A stretch of 64,000 nucleotides of DNA, from contig JAMXDE010000005.1 of assembly GCA_026770025.1 (NCBI GenBank), positions 992,001 to 1,056,000 on the forward strand, written 5' to 3'. The translations under genes and the position numbers were made by a program. The notes beneath the pieces were generated by a model that saw only the letters and a list, made by a program, of their open reading frames with translations, was not told the origin of the DNA and did no database searches. Below, in pieces: positions 10,880 to 20,828 of the stretch. This DNA comes from Craspedostauros australis (Eukaryota; Bacillariophyta; Bacillariophyceae; Mastogloiales; Achnanthaceae). Each line of letters opens with the position of its first letter. Position 1 is the stretch's first letter.

Positions 10880-11031
10880 AAAACTTAAAATAAGGATCTA
10901 ACAAAAAATGTAACGGTTAATTATGTATAAATAGACTATAAGGATTACGAATATGTGCTTGGTTTGGATATCGCAGATGAAAAGTTAGAATGTCTATTTC
11001 AAAGTGTTGGTCGACTCACTGATCGGGCTCA
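10880..11031 (-). repeat. Right terminal inverted repeat of transposon A
   Basis: Inverted copy of 4994-5146. The outermost 39 bp are identical to the left arm and are followed by ATAA, matching the tetranucleotide before the left arm. Confidence 0.85.
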
Positions 11032-11035
11032 TAAC

Positions 11036-11930
11036 CTTCACTGTTGTGTTTTGACAGTATTCCACATGCGCACAATTCTACGGAAGTCCAGTACTTCGGC
11101 GGAATAGGACACGCATCACGGGATAGTCCGATTCACCTTTTCGTTCATCCCCAAACACATTCGACCAATCACATCGCCCCACTCGCAGCACTGTCTTTGC
11201 GCACGTGCGGACCAATACACGACACAACGCAACACAGCGCGACGCAACTACAAAAGACACCGCAACCACGGTGACAAACGAGACCACAGAGTACAGATCG
11301 ATACAACGAGTGATTGGTCCATTCACTGTTCGTTCTCTGCTCTGTGTCATTCCGTGTTCGTGTGAACCACCAGGCGTTGATTGTGCACAAAACTATCGGG
11401 GGCAAAAAGCAGTCGCGCTCAAACACACACGCGCACATTGATCCTCTGTGAACAACGTGTTGGGTGGACTCGCAGGTCGTACTGATACTACCACAGACCA
11501 CGCATAAACTACGACGAATCGCGGTAACGTACTATTTGTAACACGACACAACGACGCAGTACAACGCAGCACAACTCGGCAGAACTCAGCCCAACACACG
11601 AGGAATTCAACACAACAGCTGGGGCAAAAGTACGAGCGCGATCCCAAAACAAGATTGGATGAGACAACAAAATCTCAACGAGACCACGAGGAACGCAAGC
11701 AAACACAACAGGAAGAACAGTGCGCGCCAACTACTGCAAACATTCTTCGCTGGGCGACGCAAATCAACGAAACACGAAGGAAGGGCCACACAATTCCCCC
11801 TTCGACATAGATCCCACTGGCAGCAGCGACAGGAAGGATCAGCACCATTCCAGCTCCAACTAAAGGCAGGGGAAACTCATCATCAGCATTAGCATTAGCA
11901 TCACCATCAGCATCAACAAGAACAAGAACC
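11036..11930. other. Upstream region of DUF6824 gene
   Basis: This 0.9-kb region separates transposon A from the DUF6824 gene. It is rich in ACAAC/CAACGC words, has no convincing ORF, and ends in a CATCAGCATT-type simple repeat just before the ATG. It most likely holds the promoter and 5' UTR of that gene. Transposon A therefore inserted about 0.9 kb upstream of the start codon. Confidence 0.45.
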
Positions 11931-14219
11931 ATGAAGGGATTGGAAAGCATCGCGATGGCTGTTGCTCATCTGGAACATGGCAAAGGACCAAACAAAACCT
12001 CTGCCACAAACAAGGCTGGGAAGGATGCCGATGCGCCTCAAAGCATGGGTCAGACAGCGAACACGATCACGAATACCATCACGAATACGATCGCAAGGAT
12101 GGCCGCGAACCCAACACCCACACAGGTACGATCATCGCCAGCCGCAGCGCAAGCACAAGCAGCATCAGGAGTGGCAGCTGCCGCTGGTCGACATGCGCAT
12201 GATGCCAGCGCACTGTTCAAGATCAGAAGCGGAAACGCAGGAGACATGCAGATCCCACTCGCGTCTTCACCCATGTCAAAACGAAGCGTCGATGCTCGCG
12301 TGGCTGCGGGGGCTCCCATTCCCACAAGAAGGGACTTCGCCAGCAACGCTGCACGACTGGTATCAGCGGATTCCCTGCCGTCGGACGACAATGATGTGGA
12401 CGATGGCAACATGCACCGACTGTCCGTCCCAGCTGCTGCGACGATGAACATCCCATCATCGGCCGGATTCCATAGATCCATCTCGCCCAGCGAGCAGCTG
12501 AGCATCAACCACGCTGCAGCAACGGCCGCTGCCGCCGCAGCCAGCCTCCAACACCACAACAACCACCACCTCCATCAACGCCACCACAGCATGGCATCCG
12601 CCTACCTCGGCGCCCTCGGCCACACCCCAAGCGCATCCTTCTGGTCGACGGCCATGCAGCTCCGAGAGAGCGCCGCCGCTGCGGCCATCGCCAGAGGAGC
12701 GGCCGCCAGCCCTGCCGCCATGCACGCCCATCAGCAGCGCTCCGGATCGCCAGCCAACGCATTCGCAGCTGTTGCTGCCACAGGCACCGTGAGTGCCGGC
12801 ATCCCCGTCCACTCTGAGCTTCGCGATCGAAGCCACGGCTCCACCTCGGGCAGTTCCTCTCAAGACCTCAGCAGACACGCGCCCGTTCCTGCGCCGTGCC
12901 CATCCTCTTCGCCGTCGCGGCCGCCAGCAGCGGCAACTGCGGCAGCCACGAACGCGGCGCCTGTCCCCATCGTCCCCAAGGCCTACTCCTCGATCGAGGA
13001 CACGGAGGAGCTGGCCCGAACCGTGCCACCGCCTCCATCCCCATCCACCGTCATCACCAAGGTGCTCGAGAACGACGTCCTGTGTGGCCGCGGTGGTGAG
13101 ACCAATCACCACCCTGGCAACGTCAAGTACCGCAACCTCGTCAAGTGCTACCAACCGCTGTACATCGTCTCCAAGCGCAGGGACAAGCCAAGGATCGCCC
13201 AGAAGATTGTCCTCACGATCAGGAAGAACGGCGGCCGCTTCCTCAAGAAGGACAGCGCTACCAAGTCCTGGAGGGACGTTGGGAACACCAAGGCACGTGA
13301 GAAGACTTCGCAAGCGCTTCGCGAAGGTGCGCCAGAGCTTCGCAATGTCGGCAAGTCCGAGAGACGGTCGTCGACGTGCTCCGGTCCTGCCCAAAACGCC
13401 AAACCCAACGCCCATGCTGCGGCGGTTGCGGCTTCCGGTACTGGCGCTGGAAACTCTGGAATCGATACCGGCAGCGCCCACAGCAGCACAAGCGCCATTA
13501 GTGATGCGGCTGCCATGTCGGCTCCGCATCGACCACATAGCTCCATGCAGGAACAGCGTGCACCAATGCACGCTCAGATGCACCTCAACATGCAGCAGCA
13601 ACAACACCAACATCACCATTCCCTGGCCAACACGGCTGCCATCGCTCAGCTGGCAAGCCTCGGGCAGCTTCAACATGCTGCTGGCCTTGCGCCAGGAACT
13701 GCCAGCAGTCTTCTCGCAACCATCATCCATCACCAACAACAGCAGCAGCAGCAACACCATGCTGCGGCACCTCACGCAGCGCACCTGTACTCTGCGCTGG
13801 CGAGAAGGATGAGTGGCTTCGCCGAGGCCCAGCCCTCCGTAACGGTCGTGAATAGCTCTCATGAAGAGATGCTCCATCGCGCCGCCAAACGCCACAGGCC
13901 AAATCCAACGCAGTCTCAAGCTCAAGCTGGCCGACACGCACAAGTCCCAGCACCAGCTCCAACGATCGCGTCTCCTGCCTCTGTCCCAAGCAGCGCCGCC
14001 ACGGCCATCCCATCGCACGTTGGCTCCACAGGGAAGCCATCGCCGGTCTCTCCAACGTCAAGCTACGTTGCAGGTCCACTATCGGATGACGGAGACAGCA
14101 CATCCACCACCCAATCCGCAACGAATTCACCACGATCATCGTCATCATCATCCCCCAGGGGGCGAGGCCCTCGCCTCAAGCGACTCAAGCGCCGACTGAT
14201 AGAACAGTCGGAAGCCTAA
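11931..14219 (+). CDS. DUF6824-domain protein, probable nuclear regulator (762 aa)
   Basis: An intronless frame from ATG to TAA. Residues 1-365 are low complexity (Ala, Ser, His, Thr runs). Residues of about 370-465 form the conserved block: NDVLCGRGGETNHHPGN, then KYRNLV, SKRRDKPRIAQKIV, IRKNGGRFLKK, SWRDVG and KTSQALRE. This is the signature of the DUF6824 family, which is strongly expanded in diatoms; its biochemical role is not established, and a DNA- or nucleic-acid-associated regulatory role is only an inference. The C-terminal half has Q- and H-rich tracts and ends in a basic, NLS-like tail (RGRGPRLKRLKRRL). The long low-complexity flanks look like a transcriptional regulator. The start is the first ATG after the CATCAG repeat; no alternative is better. 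Confidence 0.85.
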   Translation: MKGLESIAMAVAHLEHGKGPNKTSATNKAGKDADAPQSMGQTANTITNTITNTIARMAANPTPTQVRSSPAAAQAQAASGVAAAAGRHAHDASALFKIRSGNAGDMQIPLASSPMSKRSVDARVAAGAPIPTRRDFASNAARLVSADSLPSDDNDVDDGNMHRLSVPAAATMNIPSSAGFHRSISPSEQLSINHAAATAAAAAASLQHHNNHHLHQRHHSMASAYLGALGHTPSASFWSTAMQLRESAAAAAIARGAAASPAAMHAHQQRSGSPANAFAAVAATGTVSAGIPVHSELRDRSHGSTSGSSSQDLSRHAPVPAPCPSSSPSRPPAAATAAATNAAPVPIVPKAYSSIEDTEELARTVPPPPSPSTVITKVLENDVLCGRGGETNHHPGNVKYRNLVKCYQPLYIVSKRRDKPRIAQKIVLTIRKNGGRFLKKDSATKSWRDVGNTKAREKTSQALREGAPELRNVGKSERRSSTCSGPAQNAKPNAHAAAVAASGTGAGNSGIDTGSAHSSTSAISDAAAMSAPHRPHSSMQEQRAPMHAQMHLNMQQQQHQHHHSLANTAAIAQLASLGQLQHAAGLAPGTASSLLATIIHHQQQQQQQHHAAAPHAAHLYSALARRMSGFAEAQPSVTVVNSSHEEMLHRAAKRHRPNPTQSQAQAGRHAQVPAPAPTIASPASVPSSAATAIPSHVGSTGKPSPVSPTSSYVAGPLSDDGDSTSTTQSATNSPRSSSSSSPRGRGPRLKRLKRRLIEQSEA

Positions 14220-15802
14220 TGTGGCTGCTGCCTTGCGTCATGCAAATGTAGGTACGATTCCATGTACTCTGCACTTGCATACCATCACGACAACAAGAGA
14301 GTGCCTTTAACTCTCATGGCGTATCGATGCATTCATCATCGCCCTGTGCCAGTATTGGTCCAAGACGCGTCATCCAAGCACTGGGAAACAGCATCAACAA
14401 CAGCAACATAGAATCTACGACGCACAGCAACAATCAAATCCTCATACCATGATATCGCTTGCGACAGGACTATCTCAAGGGGAGATAGCCAACACAAGCG
14501 TCCTCCAACAAAGCACAGACGTTTTGCAAATGAAAGACTTGATCATCACAATCATGCAACTGGCAAAGGCATTCTTACCTACTCTACGAGTGCACCAATT
14601 ACGAGTGCAGAGAAGCTTTGCACCACCGATCAATTGATTGGTTCTAATTCATTCCGTTTCATACACTATTAATTCCACATCCGATCACTATCACCACCAA
14701 CGTTAACAACGACACCACCAACAGCAAAGGAATGCTGTCTACTTGGTGTACCATACTATTACAATAATACAGATAGATAATCACGCAATGAATACAGCAA
14801 TCAATCGACCAAAGTATGTACTCACGTGCGTCAGTGAAAGAGATTCCAGTATCGTAGAGCGGTTCCGTCCTGGAGCACAACCGCTCTACGAATATTGAAT
14901 GATGGGCCACTTTCGAGTGGAGGCAACACGCTTGCTCGCATGGCACCAATGCACACTTCTCTCTTGGCCAGTGCTGCAGCAACTAATACGCATACGAAAC
15001 TATTCTACGAAAGAGAGCAGATCAGTTGGCGTTGCGACGCGATTCATCCTGGATGTTACTGCTCGTAGTATAATGCCATGCTATGTTGTGGCTTGTCTCA
15101 TCTCTCAAGAACAACTGTTGGTCTCTTCTGCCACTGAGAGCTTGGCAATTCGAGGCCTGTTAAGGCCGTTGCCTGTTGTGCTTGACTTCCGCGCAAGCCA
15201 GCGCTTGATCCCAGCAGCAGTGGCAACAATCTGTTCCAAGTTGGTTCTTATACTCCCTGTCCGGAAATCTCCGACCTTCCCTCCGTAGATGCGCACTGCG
15301 CCATGAGCTTGTCGAAAGTGCGAGGGTGCTCGATCAACTCTAGTGATCGTCGTGATGCTCGATCAGCGAATGCAGATCGATCTGCATTCAACCATTCGCT
15401 TCAGACATGGTCAAGGTTGCCAGTCAATCCATGCTGATTCTACAACCAAGCTTGGGTGTTAGCCAGGGAAGGTTCGTACTTGCATCATCTTGAGACCGTG
15501 CTGGTAGACATTTATTCTTGCCGCCGGCGGCATTGCGTATCTCATTCGCAAAATGAGTCGAGGACGCTGTGCAGGCTGTCACACCTCATGCTCAAGTATT
15601 GCAGGTTTGATGCCGCACAACCTCAACTGCTTGCCCACCTGGTTGCTCAAGTGTGAGCATCTTGTGTGTGCGCGCGCGCCCTGCCTACGAGTACACACAG
15701 GCAGGCAGATGTAGGCAGATAGAGACACATCCTGACTAGAATGAAACCATGAGGCACGAAGCGTCGTCTTCCTGTGATCATCCAGGTCTCATGCCGCAGG
15801 GA
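14220..15802. other. Intergenic between DUF6824 and MFS genes
   Basis: This 1.6-kb stretch lies between the ends of two convergent genes. Frames up to about 129 codons (14899-15288 plus) show no recognisable domain. A strong hairpin at 14852-14891 is listed separately. A (GT/GC)n tract and a GGCAGGCAGATGTAGGCAGA repeat lie at about 15661-15721. I see no gene. Confidence 0.45.
14852..14891. other. Perfect 13-bp hairpin in intergenic DNA
   Basis: TCGTAGAGCGGTT (14852-14864) is followed by a 14-nt loop and its exact inverse AACCGCTCTACGA (14879-14891). The stem is GC-containing and has no mismatches. It lies about 0.6 kb past the DUF6824 stop and outside any frame I accept. It could be a transcript-end structure, a small RNA or a remnant of a miniature element. 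Confidence 0.6.
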
Positions 15803-17704
15803 TCATATCGCACCAGCGACATTATCGTTTCTGCCGCCGCCGTCAATGTGGCTCCCCATCGCGAACTCATGTTCGTCTTCCGACGTATCGATCTCGCTGA
15901 GCAGCCGCACGTACTCGCGATCATCGGTGTTCGAATCGCCTTGACTCGGCGACATCAATGCCCCCATCTGCACCATCGAGACGTTGTCGAAGGTGGTGTC
16001 CGGAGATTGCTTGCGGTACTTGACTTCGAGTTCGTGGATGTATTCATCATCTTCCAGGTCCGGCAGTTCGGCTGACATGTGGTACGCACCGAAGACCAGC
16101 AGGGAGGCCACGAGGTACGGCCAACCAGGCAACGCTGATTTCTCACTGATGGTCATCAGGCTTCCGAACACCAACGGACCGATTCCCTCTGTGAGCGCTT
16201 TGATGCCGTTCACTGCCCCCAACGCCTCACCAACAGCCTCCGGTTCGACGTTGCCGCTGACGAGCGAGCTGAGGCTCGGGTACACCAGATTGCCCAGCAT
16301 GCTAAAGGCAACGCAGATGAACAGATGCCACCCTTCGTATGCAAACCCAAGCACGATGCACTGTACAGCGAAGCTGAAGAGACCGATGCGACAGGATCGC
16401 TTCTCTCCCAGGATCGGGACCAGGATGCGTACCAGCACAGCCTCCGCCACCATCGTGCTGAGCCCCAGTGCGGACATGAGCTCTCCCAGACGATCCGGCG
16501 TGAGATGGAATCGTTGCACGGCGTACAGACTCAGCGTCGATATCAACGCCCACAGGCCCGTGTAGTAGAGGAACGCGACCTGCCCCACACGTCGCAGGAA
16601 CGGATCGAATGCGACCAGCCGTATCGTCTCCAGCGGCGACCACGTGCCAGGATACTCATGGATGGACATGACGGTGGCGCTGCTCCAGCCGGCAGTGACG
16701 TCCTTCTTGGATTCTGGTAGGAAAAAGTATATGTAGATGGCATCCGCAATCGTCAGCAGCAAGCTGCAGATGAACACCAAATGCATGCTCTGTTCTTGCG
16801 CCAAGTACCCACCAACCATGGGGCCGATGGTGAAGGACAGGCCGAGGGTCGCCAGCGCCAAGCCGTATGCCGCGACGCGTTCGTCCCGTTGTCGGACAGT
16901 GTCGGAAATGTAGGCAAACACCAAGGTGAAAGTCGAGCTGAAGATGCCTGACAAAGCCAGCATGATAACGAAGACCGTGATGGCATTGGCTGACAGCGGC
17001 TGACGCACGAGGCCACCTATCATCTCGCTGTCGCCCTGGATCAACACGGGCGTGGGGTCCTCCTGATTCCTCGCCCCATCGTTGCCATTCATTCCTGCCG
17101 TCGATAGCAGCCTGGTGCCGTATCCTTCCGACCCGGCGGGGTCCGACGGATCGAATGATGTGCCGCTGGATCCGAAGAGACCGTCGAAGGTCGGGTCACC
17201 CCACGAGAATAAGGCCAACGAGCACACCGGTGCGCAGGAACCAATAACCGTGACGAAGAGACATATCCTGCGCCCGATGATGTCGGAAAGCTTGCCAAAG
17301 ATGGGACATGCGAGGAACGCCAGGATCCCCTTGATGCAATCGGCGGCTCCCAGTATGAGGTAGACGTTGTTGCCGTAGTGCTGCACCAGTATGGACGGCA
17401 GCACTGCTCTCGTCAGCGCGATGGCCAAGAACTCGAGCAGCAGCACCGGCAGCACGTACAGATGCTCGTACTTCTCGCGCTCCTCATCTGCCGATCTTGG
17501 CAATCGGAATGGCGGTGTCTGTCCAGGCGTCTTGTTGTTGAACAGTGATGATGACTGTGGCCACGATGATTCTGATGCTTCGTCATCGAGACTCTGTTTT
17601 ATCGACATTGGCATCGGCATCGATGTTGATGCAGCTGCTGTCGATTTCTGTTGCTGTTTCCGCTGCGACTTGGCGGCATGTGGAGTGAATGAGGACAGAG
17701 ACAT
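15803..17704 (-). CDS. MFS transporter, MFSD14/HIAT1-like (633 aa)
   Basis: The start is the ATG at 17704; the open frame extends 20 codons further only through a TTG. A ~90-residue cytosolic N-terminus precedes twelve predicted hydrophobic segments. The loop after TM2 has GKLSDIIGRR, matching the MFS G-x-L-x-D-x-x-GRR signature between TM2 and TM3. TM4-5 contains FAYISDTVRQRDERVAAYGLALATLGLSFTIGPMVGGYLA, the drug-antiporter-like motif region, in the arrangement seen in MFSD14/HIAT1 and tetracycline-type carriers. A Ser/Gly/Asp-rich insertion of about 60 residues interrupts the loop after TM3-4. The C-terminal tail (~70 residues) is acidic and cytosolic. The substrate is unknown; the MFSD14 relatives are endomembrane or plasma-membrane carriers. 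No intron is needed. Confidence 0.8.
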   Translation of the reverse strand: MSLSSFTPHAAKSQRKQQQKSTAAASTSMPMPMSIKQSLDDEASESSWPQSSSLFNNKTPGQTPPFRLPRSADEEREKYEHLYVLPVLLLEFLAIALTRAVLPSILVQHYGNNVYLILGAADCIKGILAFLACPIFGKLSDIIGRRICLFVTVIGSCAPVCSLALFSWGDPTFDGLFGSSGTSFDPSDPAGSEGYGTRLLSTAGMNGNDGARNQEDPTPVLIQGDSEMIGGLVRQPLSANAITVFVIMLALSGIFSSTFTLVFAYISDTVRQRDERVAAYGLALATLGLSFTIGPMVGGYLAQEQSMHLVFICSLLLTIADAIYIYFFLPESKKDVTAGWSSATVMSIHEYPGTWSPLETIRLVAFDPFLRRVGQVAFLYYTGLWALISTLSLYAVQRFHLTPDRLGELMSALGLSTMVAEAVLVRILVPILGEKRSCRIGLFSFAVQCIVLGFAYEGWHLFICVAFSMLGNLVYPSLSSLVSGNVEPEAVGEALGAVNGIKALTEGIGPLVFGSLMTISEKSALPGWPYLVASLLVFGAYHMSAELPDLEDDEYIHELEVKYRKQSPDTTFDNVSMVQMGALMSPSQGDSNTDDREYVRLLSEIDTSEDEHEFAMGSHIDGGGRNDNVAGAI

Positions 17705-18416
17705 GGTCACGAACAATCCGATCCTGAACTGGAGACAGGGATGCTCGGTGGTTCGAGGCTTCAATTATATGAAGTGTAAGCCTATGCTTTGTTCTGACAC
17801 GTCTGCTCTGATCATGGAAGGGGATGGAATGGAATGATGTATGTCCAATGCCTTTCCCTCGGTCTCACAACGCAATCCAATCCAATGCAATGCGACACGA
17901 TCCAACCTCGTGCGTTGCGTTGTGTCTCGGTTCGTTGTGGCTCGTTTTGGAATAATAGGTAATATATAATATACCAATGTATACAATTTCAAACATGGTG
18001 TGTATAATACATAAACCATAATATGTAAATACACTTGCTTACCGCGGCTTACAATGCATGCCGACGAAAACCAAAACCAGTTCCCTCTTTGTTTCTTTCC
18101 CTCACGCAACCAACGCATTTTGTTGTGGCTTTTGTTTGGTCATTCTTCTTTTCTCATCAACGTTCATGACTCATGATTGTGGTGAATCGTGCGTCGAATC
18201 TTCCGTCTGTACTTGATCCGCGTGACCTCCATCCATTCATGATGGCGCCAAATCGATTGATCTCGACAACATCAACAGGAATGACCATGCTGGCCACAAC
18301 GACGATACTTGCATGGCAAGAGTACCAATACCAAGAAGAGCACATTCCCGTAAAGTATAATACATTACGAGCAACAATATTATACTTTAGAAGAATCCAC
18401 CGCGAGGAAGTTGACC
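17705..18416. promoter_or_regulatory. Divergent promoter region, MFS gene and RRM gene
   Basis: This 712-bp spacer separates two head-to-head genes. It contains an AT-rich core at about 17950-18035 (repeated TATA/ATAATATA words) that could serve either side, and an inverted repeat immediately before the RRM-gene start (separate entry). No reading frame in it is credible. Confidence 0.4.
18351..18389 (+). promoter_or_regulatory. Hairpin just upstream of RRM-gene start
   Basis: TAAAGTATAATA (18351-18362) and TATTATACTTTA (18378-18389) form a perfect 12-bp stem with a 15-nt loop. It ends 27 bp before the ATG of the RRM protein gene, so in a transcript it would sit in the 5' UTR next to the start codon. 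If instead it is promoter DNA, it is a dyad-symmetric site. Confidence 0.45.
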
Positions 18417-19919
18417 ATGTCGTCGTCACCAAAGAAGAAGGACAAGAAGGAGAAGAAGAGCAAGGCGGAGAAAAAGAAGCAAAAGAAAGAAAAGAAACAG
18501 ACGAAGAAGGATGAACCCGAGGCGGAGGCTGATGCATCAACTGGAACGGGGACTGGCGAATCAAAGATCGAGACCAAGAACAGCGAAGACAGATCGAAAT
18601 CAGAGAACGGAGTGAACGATGCGAGCGCTGCAGCAGGCGTCAAGCAGAATGAGATGAAAGCGGAGGCAGCCGACGCTGAATCGGCTGATCGGAAACGATC
18701 GAGGGATGGCAATGATGGATCAGCCACGAAGAATGATGAGGTCGCTGGTAGTCCCAAGAAGAAGCGGAAGAAAGCGAAGAAGAAACAGAAAAACGAATCC
18801 AAGACGCAAGCGCACCAGCAGGATCAGAAGCAGAAACAGATGGATGATGATGCTGGAGACGAACCTGAGAAACCGGATGAGCCATCATTGCAGTCTGAAT
18901 CAAATGATGGCGATTCCGACAGCGATGACGACGACCTTCTGGCAGCCGCTGCAGCATGGGTGAATACAGATGAGACTGAAACGCCGAATTCATCAAGTGC
19001 CGATATTGTTGAGGAACATCCACAGACACAAAGGCAGAAGAAAGAGAAGAACAAGAAGGTTGCGAAAGGAGACACAGAGGCAGATCCCGACGATGACGAC
19101 GAAAACAGCACCACTCTATCGCTGCATATCACGCAACTGCCATTCGATGCATTGGATTTCGAAGTGCGCAGGATGTTTTCCGAGCAAGGCTGTCACATCG
19201 CTTCCCTGCGCATGGTGAACGACCGTGATTTGGACGGCAAACGCAAGCTCTTCCGAGGCGTGGCGTTCGTGGACATGCACGATCAAGCATCGTACAACAT
19301 CGCCCTAGCGATGCATCGCAAGCATATCATTCGCGGAAGGCGATTCAACGTGCGTCCGACGCGGACCAAGACGGAGCTTGCCAGCATCGTTGAGCGAACC
19401 AAGGTGTTGGTGGAGGAGAAGATCCGGCAGCAGTTTGACAAGAACAAAGATGACAAACGCGGTACTACGTCCTCCACGCCTACCAAAGGGGACAAGAAGA
19501 AAACGAATAGCGGTAAAGGCAATGGCAAGAGCAAGAGCAGGAATACTGACAGCAGCAGCAGCAGCAACGACACCACTACCAAACCAAAGAAGACGAACAG
19601 CAGCAACACAACCACCAACGGCAACAAAAATACGAGTAGCAAGATGGTCAATGAGGAGGCGAAGAAACGGAAGAATGACAAGAAGAAGCAACGCAAGGAG
19701 AGGAAGAAGGCTGCTGCAGCAGCCGCTGGTGCTGGCGGGAAGCCAAATGCACAGACTGTGGCGAAGAAATCGCAGACGGGTGTGTCCAAACACAAGCTCG
19801 TCAAGCCTGACAAGCTCGTCAAGACTGCAGAGGATGACAAGAACCCAAAGCTCTCGAAAAAGGAACGCAATCGCAAGGCTGCCATCCTCATGAATGCTCG
19901 CAGAGGGAGACGGAGTTGA
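18417..19919 (+). CDS. Lysine-rich single-RRM protein, nucleolar type (500 aa)
   Basis: The ATG at 18417 begins MSSSPKKKDKKEKK. The first ~230 residues are K/E/D-rich and low complexity. One RRM spans about residues 234-315: LSLHITQLPFDA as RNP2-like strand and KLFRGVAFVDM as RNP1-like strand, followed by RGRRFNVRPTRTKTE. The C-terminus is again K/S/N/T-rich and ends KKERNRKAAILMNARRGRR. Lys-rich tails flanking one RRM are typical of nucleolar ribosome-assembly factors such as yeast Nop6 or RBM34-type proteins; the specific orthology is an inference. The gene converges with USB1, 99 bp away. No intron. Confidence 0.75.
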   Translation: MSSSPKKKDKKEKKSKAEKKKQKKEKKQTKKDEPEAEADASTGTGTGESKIETKNSEDRSKSENGVNDASAAAGVKQNEMKAEAADAESADRKRSRDGNDGSATKNDEVAGSPKKKRKKAKKKQKNESKTQAHQQDQKQKQMDDDAGDEPEKPDEPSLQSESNDGDSDSDDDDLLAAAAAWVNTDETETPNSSSADIVEEHPQTQRQKKEKNKKVAKGDTEADPDDDDENSTTLSLHITQLPFDALDFEVRRMFSEQGCHIASLRMVNDRDLDGKRKLFRGVAFVDMHDQASYNIALAMHRKHIIRGRRFNVRPTRTKTELASIVERTKVLVEEKIRQQFDKNKDDKRGTTSSTPTKGDKKKTNSGKGNGKSKSRNTDSSSSSNDTTTKPKKTNSSNTTTNGNKNTSSKMVNEEAKKRKNDKKKQRKERKKAAAAAAGAGGKPNAQTVAKKSQTGVSKHKLVKPDKLVKTAEDDKNPKLSKKERNRKAAILMNARRGRRS

Positions 19920-20018
19920 GTGGAGAACTGCACTCTAGATCCATGCTGTGAAACTGAAATATAGTAGACTCTCAACTATTGTATTCGTACGCTATGACCA
20001 TTTTAAGCTCTGCGATTG

Positions 20019-20828
20019 TCATCCCAACGGGATGGTGTAGAACTTGTTGTTTCCAAAGCTGCACATGATGTTGGAAACATCTACAGGTACGATTGGCGGC
20101 GATGCATCATCGGATGGTGATGGTTGGGCTGCCCCATTCGAGAGGTTTGCACTGCCTGGAAAGGAAGCAATGCTGATGTGGAAGATCGGTGGATCGTAGT
20201 ACGGCTCAACGCCGTATTGCCTCAAAACATGATCGACGTGACCGACAAGACGCTTCAGATGATCCATTCCATGAGAGCATCTCCAAACCACGAAACCGCG
20301 CGTGCGCTCATCATTGACCAGCACGACATTCTGCGAAGACAGAGCAACGCACGTCGTGCGCTCGTATTGCAACCGCTCCCGCAGCGCCTGCACGCAACGA
20401 TCGATCGACCCTTGCTGCAGTGCGAAATGGCGTGACAACGAGATGTGGAATTCTTCGTGGCGCACCAGCGGCCCTTCCAACCCAGCCGATGCCACGATGT
20501 GGCGGGCATCCATCAGACGTCCTTGCAGCAGTCCGTCCGCTTTGATGACTGATGGATGGATGGGTATGTACACATGAGTCCACCAGCAGCCTCTCTGATG
20601 CGGCACCGTGCGATGGAACAGCGTCGGCGGCGCCTCGTCCCTTGTCACGATCTGGATATCGTCGGCAGTCGTCGACGTCGCTGACAGTGATTTGACACCG
20701 TGAGCTCCATTGCTGTGAAACTTGTTCTCGCCGACGGCGCCATGGAGCGCAGTGGGTATGCGATCGTCATCCTTGTTCGAGCTTGAGCTCGATCCTGAGC
20801 TGTCGTCGTAGTCTCCGATCAGATCCAT
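20019..20828 (-). CDS. USB1: U6 snRNA phosphodiesterase USB1 (269 aa)
   Basis: An intronless frame from ATG (20828) to TAG. A Ser/Asp-rich N-terminus (1-65) precedes the 2H phosphoesterase fold: the VPHQRGCWWTHVYIPI strand (75-90), then two H-x-S catalytic motifs, FHISLS (His128, Ser130) and FHISIAS (His217, Ser219). This pair and the R-G-x-W-x-T-H-V-Y strand are the hallmark of USB1/Mpn1, the 3'-5' exonuclease that trims the oligo(U) tail of U6 snRNA in the nucleus and leaves a protected 3' end. Length fits the family. An insert of about 20 residues (NLSNGAAQPSPSDDASPP) lies after the second motif. Both catalytic pairs are intact, so the enzyme should be active. Confidence 0.93.
   Translation of the reverse strand: MDLIGDYDDSSGSSSSSNKDDDRIPTALHGAVGENKFHSNGAHGVKSLSATSTTADDIQIVTRDEAPPTLFHRTVPHQRGCWWTHVYIPIHPSVIKADGLLQGRLMDARHIVASAGLEGPLVRHEEFHISLSRHFALQQGSIDRCVQALRERLQYERTTCVALSSQNVVLVNDERTRGFVVWRCSHGMDHLKRLVGHVDHVLRQYGVEPYYDPPIFHISIASFPGSANLSNGAAQPSPSDDASPPIVPVDVSNIMCSFGNNKFYTIPLG

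Larger units (their letters stand above)
4994..11031. mobile_element. DNA transposon A with long TIRs and DDE-like protein
   Basis: The element is bounded by inverted repeats of about 153 bp (4994-5146 and 10880-11031). The outer 39 bp, starting GAGCCCGATCAGTGAGTCGA, are identical in the two arms. The tetranucleotide ATAA flanks both ends (4990-4993 and 11032-11035) and reads as a 4-bp target-site duplication. Inside lie a 1170-aa DDE-like protein on the minus strand and, between its stop codon and the left TIR, a 1.5-kb module homologous to the ends of transposon B. Intact outer TIRs, an intact duplication and an uninterrupted ORF suggest recent mobility. The superfamily is not settled; a 4-bp duplication fits several cut-and-paste groups. 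Confidence 0.8.

Noticed and set aside
12456-14018. Long antisense frame (520 codons) opposite the DUF6824 gene, and a 339-codon frame in another plus-strand phase
   Set aside because: Both mirror the low-complexity, GC-biased sense codons, have no domain, and disappear outside the sense gene.
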